Positions 7,104 to 13,220 of a DNA stretch of 14,561 bases are shown here, piece by piece (within the stretch, counting starts at the first letter, position 1; every line of letters starts with the position of its first letter). Position numbers and translations under genes: made by a program. Source of the DNA: Acidimicrobiales bacterium (GTDB lineage: Bacteria; Actinomycetota; Acidimicrobiia; Acidimicrobiales; JABEUL01); assembly GCA_013044465.1 (NCBI GenBank), contig JABEUL010000046.1, positions 1 through 14,561 on the forward strand, read 5' to 3'. The notes below the pieces were generated by a model. It worked only from the letters and a program-made list of their open reading frames with translations. It ran no database searches and had not been told where the DNA came from.

Positions 7104-9555
7104 TTTTGAACCGCCTGGCGACGTAGATTCGCCTTCAATCGAACCAATTGAGATACAAGAAGAAATGGAGCGCTCGTTTCTCGAGTACTCCATGTCAGTC
7201 ATTGTTTCACGTGCTCTCCCTGATGCAAGAGACGGGCTTAAACCAGTCCACAGAAGAATCCTTTACGGAATGTTCGATCAAGGATTCAGACCCGACCGAC
7301 CGTATGTGAAATGTGCGCGTGTGGTGGGTGATGTCATGGGTCGATTCCACCCCCATGGTGACTCTGCAATTTATGATGCATTAGCACGAATCGTCCAAGA
7401 TATATCACTTAGACATCCATTAATTGACGGACATGGGAGTTTTGGTTCTACAAGCCCTGAAGATGGTCCAGCTGCCATGCGATACACCGAATGCAGACTC
7501 GGCCCATTAGCTATGGAACTACTTGCCGGAATAGATGAAGACACCGTCAATCTCATTCCGAATTACGATGCATCCGAAAATGAACCCCAAGTGCTTCCAG
7601 CAAAATTTCCCAACTTGTTGGTGAATGGATCTCAGGGTATTGCCGTAGGAATGGCCACCAACATTCCCCCGCACAATCTGGGTGAAGTCATAGATGCAAC
7701 AATTCACCTTATTGAAAATCCAGACGCCACACCAGATGACCTGATGCAGTTTGTCCAAGGTCCTGACTTCCCAACTGGGGGATTGATCCTTGGAAAAGCA
7801 GGAGCCATGGACGCCTACAGGACTGGTCGTGGGTCTATAAAGATCAGGGCGGTTGCAGAAATCGAGGAAGGAAAAGGCGGTTCACAGAAAATAGTTGTTT
7901 CGGAGTTTCCATATCAAACTTCACCTGAAGTAGTTGAAAAGAGAATTGCCGATCTAATCAAATCAGGTGAACTTGAGGGCATTAGCGGAATGCAAAATGA
8001 TTCTGCAGGACGAAAGCCAAGGCTAGTAATCGATGTCAAAAGAGATACGAACGCCAATGTTCTTTTAAACAATTTGTTTAAACACACACAGCTTCAAACA
8101 AGTTTCGGGGCCAACATTCTAGCACTTGTTGACGGTGTGCCAAGGGTCCTTAACCTGGCTCAAGCACTTAATGCTTATGTTGATCACCAAATAGAAGTTG
8201 TCACACGACGATCCGAATACCGACTTGCTAAAGCAAAGGCAAGATATCACATTGTTGAAGGACTTCTTCGTGCCATTGACATGCTGGATGCAGTGATTGC
8301 TCTTATTCGAGGCTCAGATGATAGAGCAGCAGCAAGACTAGGACTATGTGCTGAGCCATTTTCTTTCAGTGAAGAGCAAGCAAATCACATTCTAGACATG
8401 ACGTTGGGGCGCCTAACTCGGCTGGGTAGAACTGAATTAGAAGAAGAAGCGGCCAAGCTGAGATTAATTATAAGTGAGCTTGAGTCAATATTAGGAAGCG
8501 ACGCTCTTTTAAAAGAAGTGATCTCTCAAGAACTTAAAGAGATCCGAGCTCGTTTTGCAGAACCTCGAAAATCTCAGATAGTTTTTGACGCAGGCGACAT
8601 GAATGTCGAAGACCTAATAGCCGATGATGAGATTGTAGTGACCATCACTCGGGCCGGGTATGTAAAAGCAGTGCACGCTGAGGCATTCAGGACCCAAGCA
8701 AGAGGAGGCCGTGGCGTACAGGGGACAAAGTTAAAAGAAGAAGACCTAGTAGCCCATTTGGTTCACACAACATCACATGCCCATTTGCTTTTGTTTTCAA
8801 ATAGAGGAAAAGTTTATAGGTTGCGGGCACACGAAGTCCCAGTCAAAGAGCGCCAGGCAAGAGGAACTCCAATTGTCAATCTTTTGCCACTAGAGCCAAC
8901 TGAGACAATACAAGCCATTGTTGATACTAGAGATTTCTCATCTTCTAAATATTTGTTATTTGCGACGAAGCAAGGCCAGGTCAAAAAAACTGCATTTAGT
9001 GAATATGATAAATCAAGACGCGAAGGGTTCATCGCAATTAGTTTGCGCAATGGAGATGAATTGGTAGGAGTTGTAGCAACTTCTGGCGAAGATGATGTTT
9101 TTTGTGTGAGCAAAAAGGGAATGACAATTAGGTTTTCAGAAAAAGAAGTCCGTCCGATGGGAAGAGATGCTGCTGGCGTGAGGGGAATGAAAATGAAAGT
9201 CGGGGATGAACTAGTTTCTTTTGACGTGGCACATGACGAAGCGGATATTTTGATAATTACTGACTCAGGCTATGGGAAGAGAACAAAGGTCGAAAAATTC
9301 AACTCGCAATCTCGAGGAGGGCAAGGGGCTAGGGGAATCAAACTGACAGCAAGCAGAGGGTCTGTAGTGGCTGCGTATATGGTGACAATTGACCAGGAGG
9401 TACTCCTGATTTCCTCCGGGGGAGTAACCATAAGGACGCAAGTTCGTGAAGTTGCCTCGCAGGGAAGAGATGCAACTGGTGTAAGGGTAATGAACCTTGA
9501 CGCAGAGCAGGTCGTAGCAGCTGCAGCCATCGTAGAGACAAGCAACTCGGATTAG
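7093..9555 (+). CDS. gyrA: DNA gyrase subunit A
   Basis: This is the DNA-cleaving subunit of gyrase. The N-terminal domain contains the catalytic AAMRYTE (R130, Y131) and the quinolone region GRFHPHGDSAIYD with Ser91 and Asp95, the residues found in susceptible enzymes. The C-terminal beta-pinwheel carries the GyrA box QARGGRG (535-541), which wraps DNA and defines gyrase rather than topoisomerase IV, plus later repeats such as QSRGGQG. At 820 aa it is full length. The start is TTG at 7093, inside the end of gyrB, preceded by TAAGG (7084-7088). The next ATG (about 7165) would delete the conserved IEPIEIQEE segment, so the TTG is favoured. It is the last gene of the conserved origin cluster before tRNA-Ile. 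Confidence 0.97.
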   Translation: MTFNFEPPGDVDSPSIEPIEIQEEMERSFLEYSMSVIVSRALPDARDGLKPVHRRILYGMFDQGFRPDRPYVKCARVVGDVMGRFHPHGDSAIYDALARIVQDISLRHPLIDGHGSFGSTSPEDGPAAMRYTECRLGPLAMELLAGIDEDTVNLIPNYDASENEPQVLPAKFPNLLVNGSQGIAVGMATNIPPHNLGEVIDATIHLIENPDATPDDLMQFVQGPDFPTGGLILGKAGAMDAYRTGRGSIKIRAVAEIEEGKGGSQKIVVSEFPYQTSPEVVEKRIADLIKSGELEGISGMQNDSAGRKPRLVIDVKRDTNANVLLNNLFKHTQLQTSFGANILALVDGVPRVLNLAQALNAYVDHQIEVVTRRSEYRLAKAKARYHIVEGLLRAIDMLDAVIALIRGSDDRAAARLGLCAEPFSFSEEQANHILDMTLGRLTRLGRTELEEEAAKLRLIISELESILGSDALLKEVISQELKEIRARFAEPRKSQIVFDAGDMNVEDLIADDEIVVTITRAGYVKAVHAEAFRTQARGGRGVQGTKLKEEDLVAHLVHTTSHAHLLLFSNRGKVYRLRAHEVPVKERQARGTPIVNLLPLEPTETIQAIVDTRDFSSSKYLLFATKQGQVKKTAFSEYDKSRREGFIAISLRNGDELVGVVATSGEDDVFCVSKKGMTIRFSEKEVRPMGRDAAGVRGMKMKVGDELVSFDVAHDEADILIITDSGYGKRTKVEKFNSQSRGGQGARGIKLTASRGSVVAAYMVTIDQEVLLISSGGVTIRTQVREVASQGRDATGVRVMNLDAEQVVAAAAIVETSNSD

Positions 9556-9556
9556 C

Positions 9557-9571
9557 AAAAGCGAGCTTTTT
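9557..9571 (+). terminator. weak terminator-like hairpin after gyrA
   Basis: Directly after the gyrA stop, AAAAG (9557-9561) can pair with CTTTT (9566-9570) around a CGAG loop, and the right arm runs into a fifth T. It resembles a small intrinsic terminator but the stem is only five pairs and mostly A-T. Readthrough into the tRNA is possible. Confidence 0.35.
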
Positions 9572-9617
9572 CAACCCGTGTTTGGATTCAGAGTAATATT
9601 AATTTCTCATATATATT

Positions 9618-9694
9618 GGGGCTATAGCTCAGCTGGTTAGAGCGCAGCACTGATAATGCTGAGGTCGCTGGTTCAAGTCCAGCTAGCCCCACCA
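9618..9694 (+). tRNA. tRNA-Ile(GAT)
   Basis: A complete 77-base tRNA with encoded CCA. The acceptor stem GGGGCTA (9618-9624) pairs with TAGCCCC (9684-9690), followed by discriminator A and CCA (9692-9694). The anticodon stem CAGCA (9645-9649) pairs with TGCTG (9657-9661) around the loop CTGATAA, placing anticodon GAT at 9652-9654. The D-arm (AGCTCAGCTGGTTAGAGC) and T-arm loop (GTTCAAGTC) are canonical. GAT reads AUC/AUU isoleucine codons. A tRNA-Ile after gyrA is a conserved actinobacterial arrangement. Its 3' end abuts the accessory region, where typical integrative elements insert. Confidence 0.98.
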
Positions 9695-9735
9695 GGAAAA
9701 TGGACCATTATCGCAGGTCAGACTATATTTATCAC

Positions 9736-9906
9736 TCACTTTTTAACACCTTTGTTTACCCACAATTCCCTTGAAATACCCCTGGAAAGGGCACGTTTGG
9801 GGCACGTTTTTATTCTGGTGGGGCACGTTTGGGGCACGAAATGAGCCGGATTTTGGATCATATTTGACTCAATAGTTCTCAGCAGAGCAACCGCCAATAT
9901 GCAAGG
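9736..9906 (-). pseudogene. probable 3' end of a tyrosine integrase gene (remnant)
   Basis: The minus strand is open for 56 codons, ending at TGA 9738-9736 with an in-frame TAA just upstream (9909-9907). It reads TIESNM, then FVPQTCPTRIKTCPKRA, and ends NKGVKK. Actinobacterial phage and ICE integrases that target tRNA genes often end in (N)VPQTCP-like tails encoded by GTGCCCC repeats, and their 3' end faces the tRNA as here. The catalytic Arg/His/Tyr core is not present, so only a tail remains. The assignment rests on tail pattern and position from family knowledge, not on a catalytic motif. It could also be an attachment-site arm region with an incidental frame. Confidence 0.4.
9789..9841 (+). 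repeat. four near-identical 11-bp repeats in two tandem pairs
   Basis: The unit GGGGCACGTTT occurs as GGGCACGTTT (9789-9798), GGGGCACGTTT (9799-9809), GGGGCACGTTT (9820-9830) and GGGGCACGAAA (9831-9841). Two head-to-tail pairs are separated by about ten bases. The separator and following unit contain CTGGTGGGGC (9815-9824), an inverted copy of the tRNA 3' end plus one base (GCCCCACCAG, 9686-9695). Such spaced repeats next to a tRNA attachment site could be integrase arm-binding sites, and they also encode the VPQTCP-type tail on the minus strand. Confidence 0.7.
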
Positions 9907-10110
9907 TTACATAACTGCCCTAAATCGGATTGCTTCTAATCTTGGCAAAACTAGGGCTACTAAAACTTAGGCTTAAGCACAAGAACTCGTGTGGCGAACA
10001 AACCATTCAATTTCAGTTGCATCCACTTGATGTCACCAAGCAAGTGCCGATCATGAAGGAGCATCTGTTGATGGCATCTCCCCCTGGCCAAATTGTCATC
10101 GGAATTAGTT

Positions 10111-10353
10111 TTATAAGCGAGTTGCCGGTGATCGACGTAGCTGTTCTGGGTTGGCGAGTAACTCAACCCAGTAAAGGAATGGAAGTAACAAGCAATCAGG
10201 GGGCACATTGCCATCATGCACCATAAGCAATATCTCATCTCGACGACGAGCGGGCTTGTCTCGAGCTTTGAAACCGTGTGGACCGCATTTCGAAGCACTC
10301 GGAGGTATCGTGCCACGGCGATTTCCAACGAGACAGTCCGCTCTCCTTCTTGC
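10111..10353 (-). pseudogene. possible N-terminal fragment of a tyrosine recombinase
   Basis: The minus strand is open for 80 codons between a TAG at 10356-10354 and TAA 10113-10111, without a start codon that fits. The second half reads like a protein: RRRDEILLMVHDGNVPPD, then LPFLYWVELLANPEQL and RRSPATRL. This resembles the SAM-like core-binding domain of tyrosine recombinases (a short beta segment, a helix ending in yL, then SPxTxxxY). A shift of one base at the stop would continue as LAYKTNSDDNLARG, supplying the expected aromatic, and stay open to about 9960. No catalytic residues are present. Identification is tentative; a chance open frame cannot be excluded. Confidence 0.3.
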
Positions 10354-10486
10354 CTATCTGGCAATCTAATACCACCCGCACTTGCCCGATGGAAAAATCG
10401 CTTTGTGCATTCTTAAAATCAGGAGCATTCAAAATAATGACAGGGCAAAAAAGTGAGTTTCCGTCCGCACCTATCTTTAATGCTAT

Positions 10487-10768
10487 TTACCCAGAACGGA
10501 TGTGCTTAACTGTCCTGTTTTTTACGTTATGGGTTATCCCAGCTTGCATTGACTCATCAAGTTTGCCAGCTGAATCGTAAGCGGTAGCTAGGCTATTCTT
10601 AGTGGTCAGGGTTGGCAGGTCGGGGAGGTAGTGCGAGTAGTCGCTAGTCCCACCAAACAAGCCCTCTATACTGTCATGGCCAAGGGCCATCACGGCTTGT
10701 CCGGAGCCACCCGATCGACGATTTTCACAATTTTTATCATCCGATATTAAATTTATGCAATCCCGGGT
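10487..10768 (-). pseudogene. TPR-protein fragment
   Basis: An open minus-strand frame (10768 to the TAA at 10489-10487) contains one convincing tetratricopeptide-type helix pair, NSLATAYDSAGKLDES, preceded by LPDLPTLTTK. This corresponds to the xPxTLxxxNxLAxAYxxAGxLDEA pattern of TPR proteins that are frequent in actinobacteria, often fused to NB-ARC ATPases. The best in-frame start is GTG/ATG at 10693-10688. Only one repeat is present, the end (KNRTVKHIRSG) diverges from the pattern, and the frame overlaps the end of the neighbouring 157-aa gene, so it is most likely a leftover of a larger gene. It may be a former companion of the operon upstream or an unrelated arrival. Confidence 0.4.
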
Positions 10769-11226
10769 CTACCGGACATACCATGAACAAAAAAACAGTT
10801 CTCATTAATTTTTAGCCTTACCTCTCTTCGCTTTCCCTTGTCACGGGGGTCATTTGGATCAATTCCGTCAGGAAGAGATACGGAAGTATGAGAGCATCCG
10901 AGTGGAACCACATTTGTCGGGCCATGTGAGACTTTACATTGAATTTTTCGTAGAAATTCTACAGATATTTCACCTATTAAACTATACCGCTCGTCTTCGA
11001 CCTGGACCAAGACTTGTTCGGCAGATATATTATGACGTTCCGTCAAATGTTCTCTCCAGTAAGTAGATAAATCATCATTAAATTGAAGCATATTGCCAAG
11101 TATGTTGCCATGAAAAATATATCTATTGAGTCGTTTGTCAAACACAAGGTGTTCTGAATCATTCATAAATCTTCGCCACAAATGATTATCAGGAGCGACA
11201 GTAGCTGTGTCACCACATCGGCACAT
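10753..11226 (-). CDS. uncharacterised 157-aa protein, third gene of TIGR04255 operon
   Basis: Function is unknown. The sequence reads as a real protein: LWRRF (17-21), LVFDKRLNRYIFHGNIL (27-43), LSTYWREHL (53-61), YSLIGEISVEFLRKIQCKV, then a SHTSVSLPDGIDP segment near the C-terminal third and a basic RDKGKRREVRLKINENC. The layout (an LWRRI-like opening, a D-x-LSxyw segment, a short beta core and a late HxxV/L) resembles a sporadic family of hypothetical proteins often found beside other accessory genes. That resemblance is from memory and unproven. A CxC pair occurs at residues 2-4. No signal peptide or membrane segment is apparent. The ATG lies two bases after the stop of the preceding gene, so it is translationally coupled in the same operon. 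Confidence 0.7.
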   Translation of the reverse strand: MCRCGDTATVAPDNHLWRRFMNDSEHLVFDKRLNRYIFHGNILGNMLQFNDDLSTYWREHLTERHNISAEQVLVQVEDERYSLIGEISVEFLRKIQCKVSHGPTNVVPLGCSHTSVSLPDGIDPNDPRDKGKRREVRLKINENCFFVHGMSGRPGIA

Positions 11227-11228
11227 TG

Positions 11229-11828
11229 CTAGGAATTTATTAAACTTTGAAATAACATTTGAATACGATTTTCGTGATTATTTAATTCTCCATCAACAAA
11301 TGTCTCGCTATCCCGGTCATAAATCCACACGTAATCTTCATTACTTCCAATCTCAATCCTAATTACATGTTTTTTCTCTTGCCAAAGCAGTATTACGGAA
11401 TCATCTTCTTCTGAAGGAAGTACAGCGGGGAACGGGATATCGGTCAACGAAGCATGCAATTTTTTCGTGAATTCCGAGGCTCTTCTTAGGGCCTCCTTGG
11501 AAGGCTTCGTGAGATCTGTATTGTCAAAACTCTTGCTTGCTAAGTCTCTTAAGCGAGACTCTAAGAGAATTTGCCATATTGGTTGCCAAGGATTAAATGA
11601 AGTATCGTAAACTAAGGTAGAAGCACTGTAGAGTGTGACCCAATTATTAAGTGTGTCCATCGACCAGGCAACTGAGTTCACAAGTTCGACAGATGTACCT
11701 GGTGATTCAGCGTCGTGACTTAGAAATGAATCTACGTTCGTTCCTTTGGATTCAGATGAAACTGGCGGCCTTAGAGTAGGTTTCGTAACTCTTGTGGCTG
11801 ATGCATCCTGGTCCAAAGTAATTGTCAT
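11229..11828 (-). CDS. uncharacterised 199-aa protein, second gene of TIGR04255 operon
   Basis: Function is unknown. I chose the ATG at 11828-11826 because it overlaps the upstream TGA (ATGA) and has GGGGGA five bases before it; an ATG at 11840 gives 203 aa. The first 45 or so residues are Ser/Thr/Pro-rich and probably disordered. A helical middle contains LLESRLRDLASKSF and PSKEALRRASEFTKKL. The C-terminal beta-rich part has VILLWQEKKHVIRIEIGSNEDYVWIY and then FVDGELN. The pattern of a D-x-x-x-P-S-xx-A helix, a proline-containing linker and a W-strand followed by an IEI strand resembles small hypothetical proteins with a GWDGYGA-PS-type core that accompany other accessory genes. This is a similarity of pattern only. 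No catalytic motif is visible. Confidence 0.75.
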   Translation of the reverse strand: MTITLDQDASATRVTKPTLRPPVSSESKGTNVDSFLSHDAESPGTSVELVNSVAWSMDTLNNWVTLYSASTLVYDTSFNPWQPIWQILLESRLRDLASKSFDNTDLTKPSKEALRRASEFTKKLHASLTDIPFPAVLPSEEDDSVILLWQEKKHVIRIEIGSNEDYVWIYDRDSETFVDGELNNHENRIQMLFQSLINS

Positions 11829-12670
11829 TTTTTCCCCCATATTTTGTGCCCTAACTCCGAGGTTAATTCAGTAAACGATTTTACAATTATGTTTCTTCCT
11901 TCGCTTAAAGTTGAAAACAACCAATTTTCCTCGACATTCCTATTACAGGGCACTCGAAATGAAAGTATGGTTTGAGTTCCATAAGATCGTCCATCTTTTA
12001 ACATGGGTTCGTCTCGCAAGGCGCTTTGCGATTGCAAATACAGCCTGGCATACACTCCGGAATCATTTCTTACACTATACCTCGCTAGGAATGTTTCATC
12101 ATCGGGCAAAGTGATTTCTCCAAGGTTATTCAAACTGAGGTACTTTCCAGCCTTTAGCACGTCGGTCTTGCCTAGCATATCTTCGGGTATCCAATTAATG
12201 TACTCAACTTGAACCTGTCTTAGTACTAAATTAGCATAACCTTTTTCTTCAACAAGCTCCAAATATTTTTCTAAGCTAGTCCAAAACTTTGGAAGAATCG
12301 CCTCAAAATGAGGATATTCTTTATCCCTTCGCCTCCAGTTGAATATGAATGAATCATGTTGGAGCTGGACCAAGGTTGCGTCGTCTTCACTAATTAGCCA
12401 ATATCGGTTTTGCCCCATGGGTATATTGAATGTGACAGGTAGATTAGGTTGTGTTGATAGGTCTTCAATCATGTGAATCACAACACTGTTTTTCACTTCA
12501 ATTTTTGGAAATTCGTTAATAACTTTCTTTTGAAAATCTGCAACCCATTCTTTTGAAAAGTCGAGCATCTGACTAAACACTAAAGTAATTGCCACCTCAT
12601 CTAGGGGAGGATTATCAAAATCCGGCAATCCTTCAGGTCTCCGCAAGTTATTTAAGAAATCGTTCAACAT
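11825..12670 (-). CDS. TIGR04255 family protein
   Basis: This 281-aa protein fits the sporadically distributed TIGR04255 family. It has the N-terminal NPPLDEVAITLVF (20-32; family PPLxEVxxxxxF), then ISEDDATLVQLQHDSFIFNW (93-112) followed by RRRDKEYPHFEAI, and VEYINWI (155-161; family VxYxNxI). Length is typical. The molecular function of the family is unknown. It is cytosolic by appearance, with no signal or membrane segments. The ATG is preceded by AAGGTGGGG. It is the first gene of a three-gene operon in which the following genes overlap or start two bases after the previous stop, so the products are probably made together and may interact. A candidate promoter lies 27-60 bases upstream. 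Codon use looks similar to the core, and there is no frameshift. Confidence 0.8.
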   Translation of the reverse strand: MLNDFLNNLRRPEGLPDFDNPPLDEVAITLVFSQMLDFSKEWVADFQKKVINEFPKIEVKNSVVIHMIEDLSTQPNLPVTFNIPMGQNRYWLISEDDATLVQLQHDSFIFNWRRRDKEYPHFEAILPKFWTSLEKYLELVEEKGYANLVLRQVQVEYINWIPEDMLGKTDVLKAGKYLSLNNLGEITLPDDETFLARYSVRNDSGVYARLYLQSQSALRDEPMLKDGRSYGTQTILSFRVPCNRNVEENWLFSTLSEGRNIIVKSFTELTSELGHKIWGKK

Positions 12671-12703
12671 TCCCCACCTTATATGTTCCTGGTCACACTT
12701 TCA

Positions 12704-12732
12704 AGTACATCCCTATTTGCAATATGTCTCAA
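12704..12732 (-). promoter_or_regulatory. candidate promoter of TIGR04255 operon
   Basis: On the minus strand TTGAGA (12732-12727) and TGTACT (12709-12704) are separated by 17 bases, five and four matches to the sigma-70 consensus. The transcript would begin roughly 25-30 bases before the ATG at 12670, leaving room for the AAGGTGGGG Shine-Dalgarno. The -35 lies within one copy of the 18-bp inverted repeat, which suggests control by the factor binding there. Confidence 0.4.
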
Positions 12733-12821
12733 CCACCTTGGGTGACAGTCGAGATCTATGTAAATTCAAACAGACCCCCCTACCGGACATCGAGCAAAAT
12801 TGCAAGTCATCATAGTTACAA

Positions 12822-12851
12822 CCGCGAGATAGCGGGAAAATTCTCTCGCGG
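12822..12851. repeat. perfect 8-bp palindromic arms near the centre of the inverted repeat
   Basis: CCGCGAGA (12822-12829) and TCTCGCGG (12844-12851) are exact reverse complements around a 14-base loop. The centre (about 12836) lies within five bases of the centre of the outer 18-bp repeat (about 12841), making a nested symmetric structure. There is no T-run on either side, so it is not a classical terminator. Confidence 0.6.
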
Positions 12852-12927
12852 CAATGAAGGTGTCGTCAGTTATTCATTTTTGAAACTGGATACAGCACTA
12901 GCAGTGATTTAGGGAATTATATAGCTG

Positions 12928-12943
12928 GTCACCCAGTCACCCA
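12928..12943 (+). repeat. tandem 8-bp direct repeat GTCACCCA
   Basis: GTCACCCA occurs twice head to tail (12928-12935 and 12936-12943), the second copy being the start of the right 18-bp repeat. The left inverted-repeat copy lacks the extra unit. A doubled half-site of this kind is typical of a binding site for a multimeric regulator or for an element-encoded protein, but it is short enough to arise by slippage. Confidence 0.5.
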
Positions 12944-12974
12944 AGGAGGATGAAGAAACAACACGGGGTTTCAT

Positions 12975-13220
12975 ATGCAAAATTCGGATGTCTATATCTC
13001 AGGCTCCGAAATCGATCCGGCAAAGGTGAAAGCCTCTGATAAAGGGATCGCCGCAGAGGTTGAACAGTAAGAGTATGATCTAAAATCTGGGAAACGTTCC
13101 ACATACGCAGCATTAGACCATTAATGGACGAGCAATGACACCGCTAGACGTTTGACAACGCTGAACGTTTGGCCCCCACAAGTTTTACGTGGATGGAGCA
13201 TCTCAGGTAAAATCAAATGA
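12975..13220 (+). pseudogene. short frame broken by two in-frame stops, ending on the AbiJ-like start
   Basis: An ATG at 12975 opens MQNSDVYISGSEIDPAKV and runs 31 codons to TAA (13068-13070). The same frame continues 17 codons (EYDLKSGKRSTYAALDH) to TAA (13122-13124) and 31 more to TGA (13218-13220). That TGA overlaps the ATG of the next gene (13217), giving the ATGA junction typical of coupled gene pairs. This suggests an 81-codon upstream partner of the next gene lost through two nonsense changes. A second ATG at 12950 follows AAGGAGG with no spacing and encodes only 29 residues. The match to a coding gene is weak: no family is recognised, and the frame alignment alone has a one-in-three chance. 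Confidence 0.25.

Larger units (their letters stand above)
9695..10752. other. gene-poor, decayed integration zone downstream of tRNA-Ile
   Basis: No intact gene is seen in this stretch of about 1.06 kb. The open frames present are short, lack good ribosome sites and do not read as full proteins. What can be recognised are minus-strand fragments: an integrase-like C-terminal tail with 11-bp repeats (9736-9906), an integrase-like N-terminal piece (10111-10353, apparently continuing after a frameshift to about 9960), and a TPR fragment (10487-10768). The part from 10354 to 10486 holds nothing recognisable. The decay beside a tRNA 3' end is what an old integrative element looks like. Confidence 0.5.
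12729..12953. repeat. 18-bp inverted repeat flanking about 190 bp (shared operator or MITE-like)
   Basis: The minus strand at 12746-12729 reads GTCACCCAAGGTGGTTGA and the plus strand at 12936-12953 reads GTCACCCAAGGAGGATGA: 16 of 18 identical, with 11 uninterrupted. The 189 bases between (12747-12935) contain no convincing gene. Each copy points towards the gene(s) on its side: the left copy overlaps the -35 of the TIGR04255 operon, and the right copy contains a perfect AAGGAGG. It may be a pair of operators of divergent units or the terminal repeats of a small non-autonomous element of about 225 bp. No flanking target duplication is evident. Confidence 0.75.

Noticed and set aside
9789..9841. 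CRISPR array from the repeated GGGGCACGTTT units
   Set aside because: Units are 11 bp, mostly directly adjacent with no regular spacers, and there are no cas genes; an integrase tail or arm sites explain them better.
9656..9844. 62-aa plus-strand frame beginning inside tRNA-Ile
   Set aside because: It starts within the tRNA and its end merely translates the 11-bp repeats; there is no ribosome site.
9930..10226. 98-aa plus-strand frame in the gene-poor zone
   Set aside because: No Shine-Dalgarno, no recognisable motif, and the opposite strand reads more like a decayed recombinase.
12589..12912. 107-aa plus-strand frame over the start of the TIGR04255 gene and the inverted repeat
   Set aside because: It overlaps the conserved N terminus of an identified family, has no ribosome site, and includes the palindromic region; the inner ATG at 12725 also lacks a Shine-Dalgarno.
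13152..13180. Perfect -35 hexamer TTGACA at 13152-13157 as promoter of the AbiJ-like gene
   Set aside because: At 16-18 base spacing the following bases (around CCCACA) do not resemble a -10 element.
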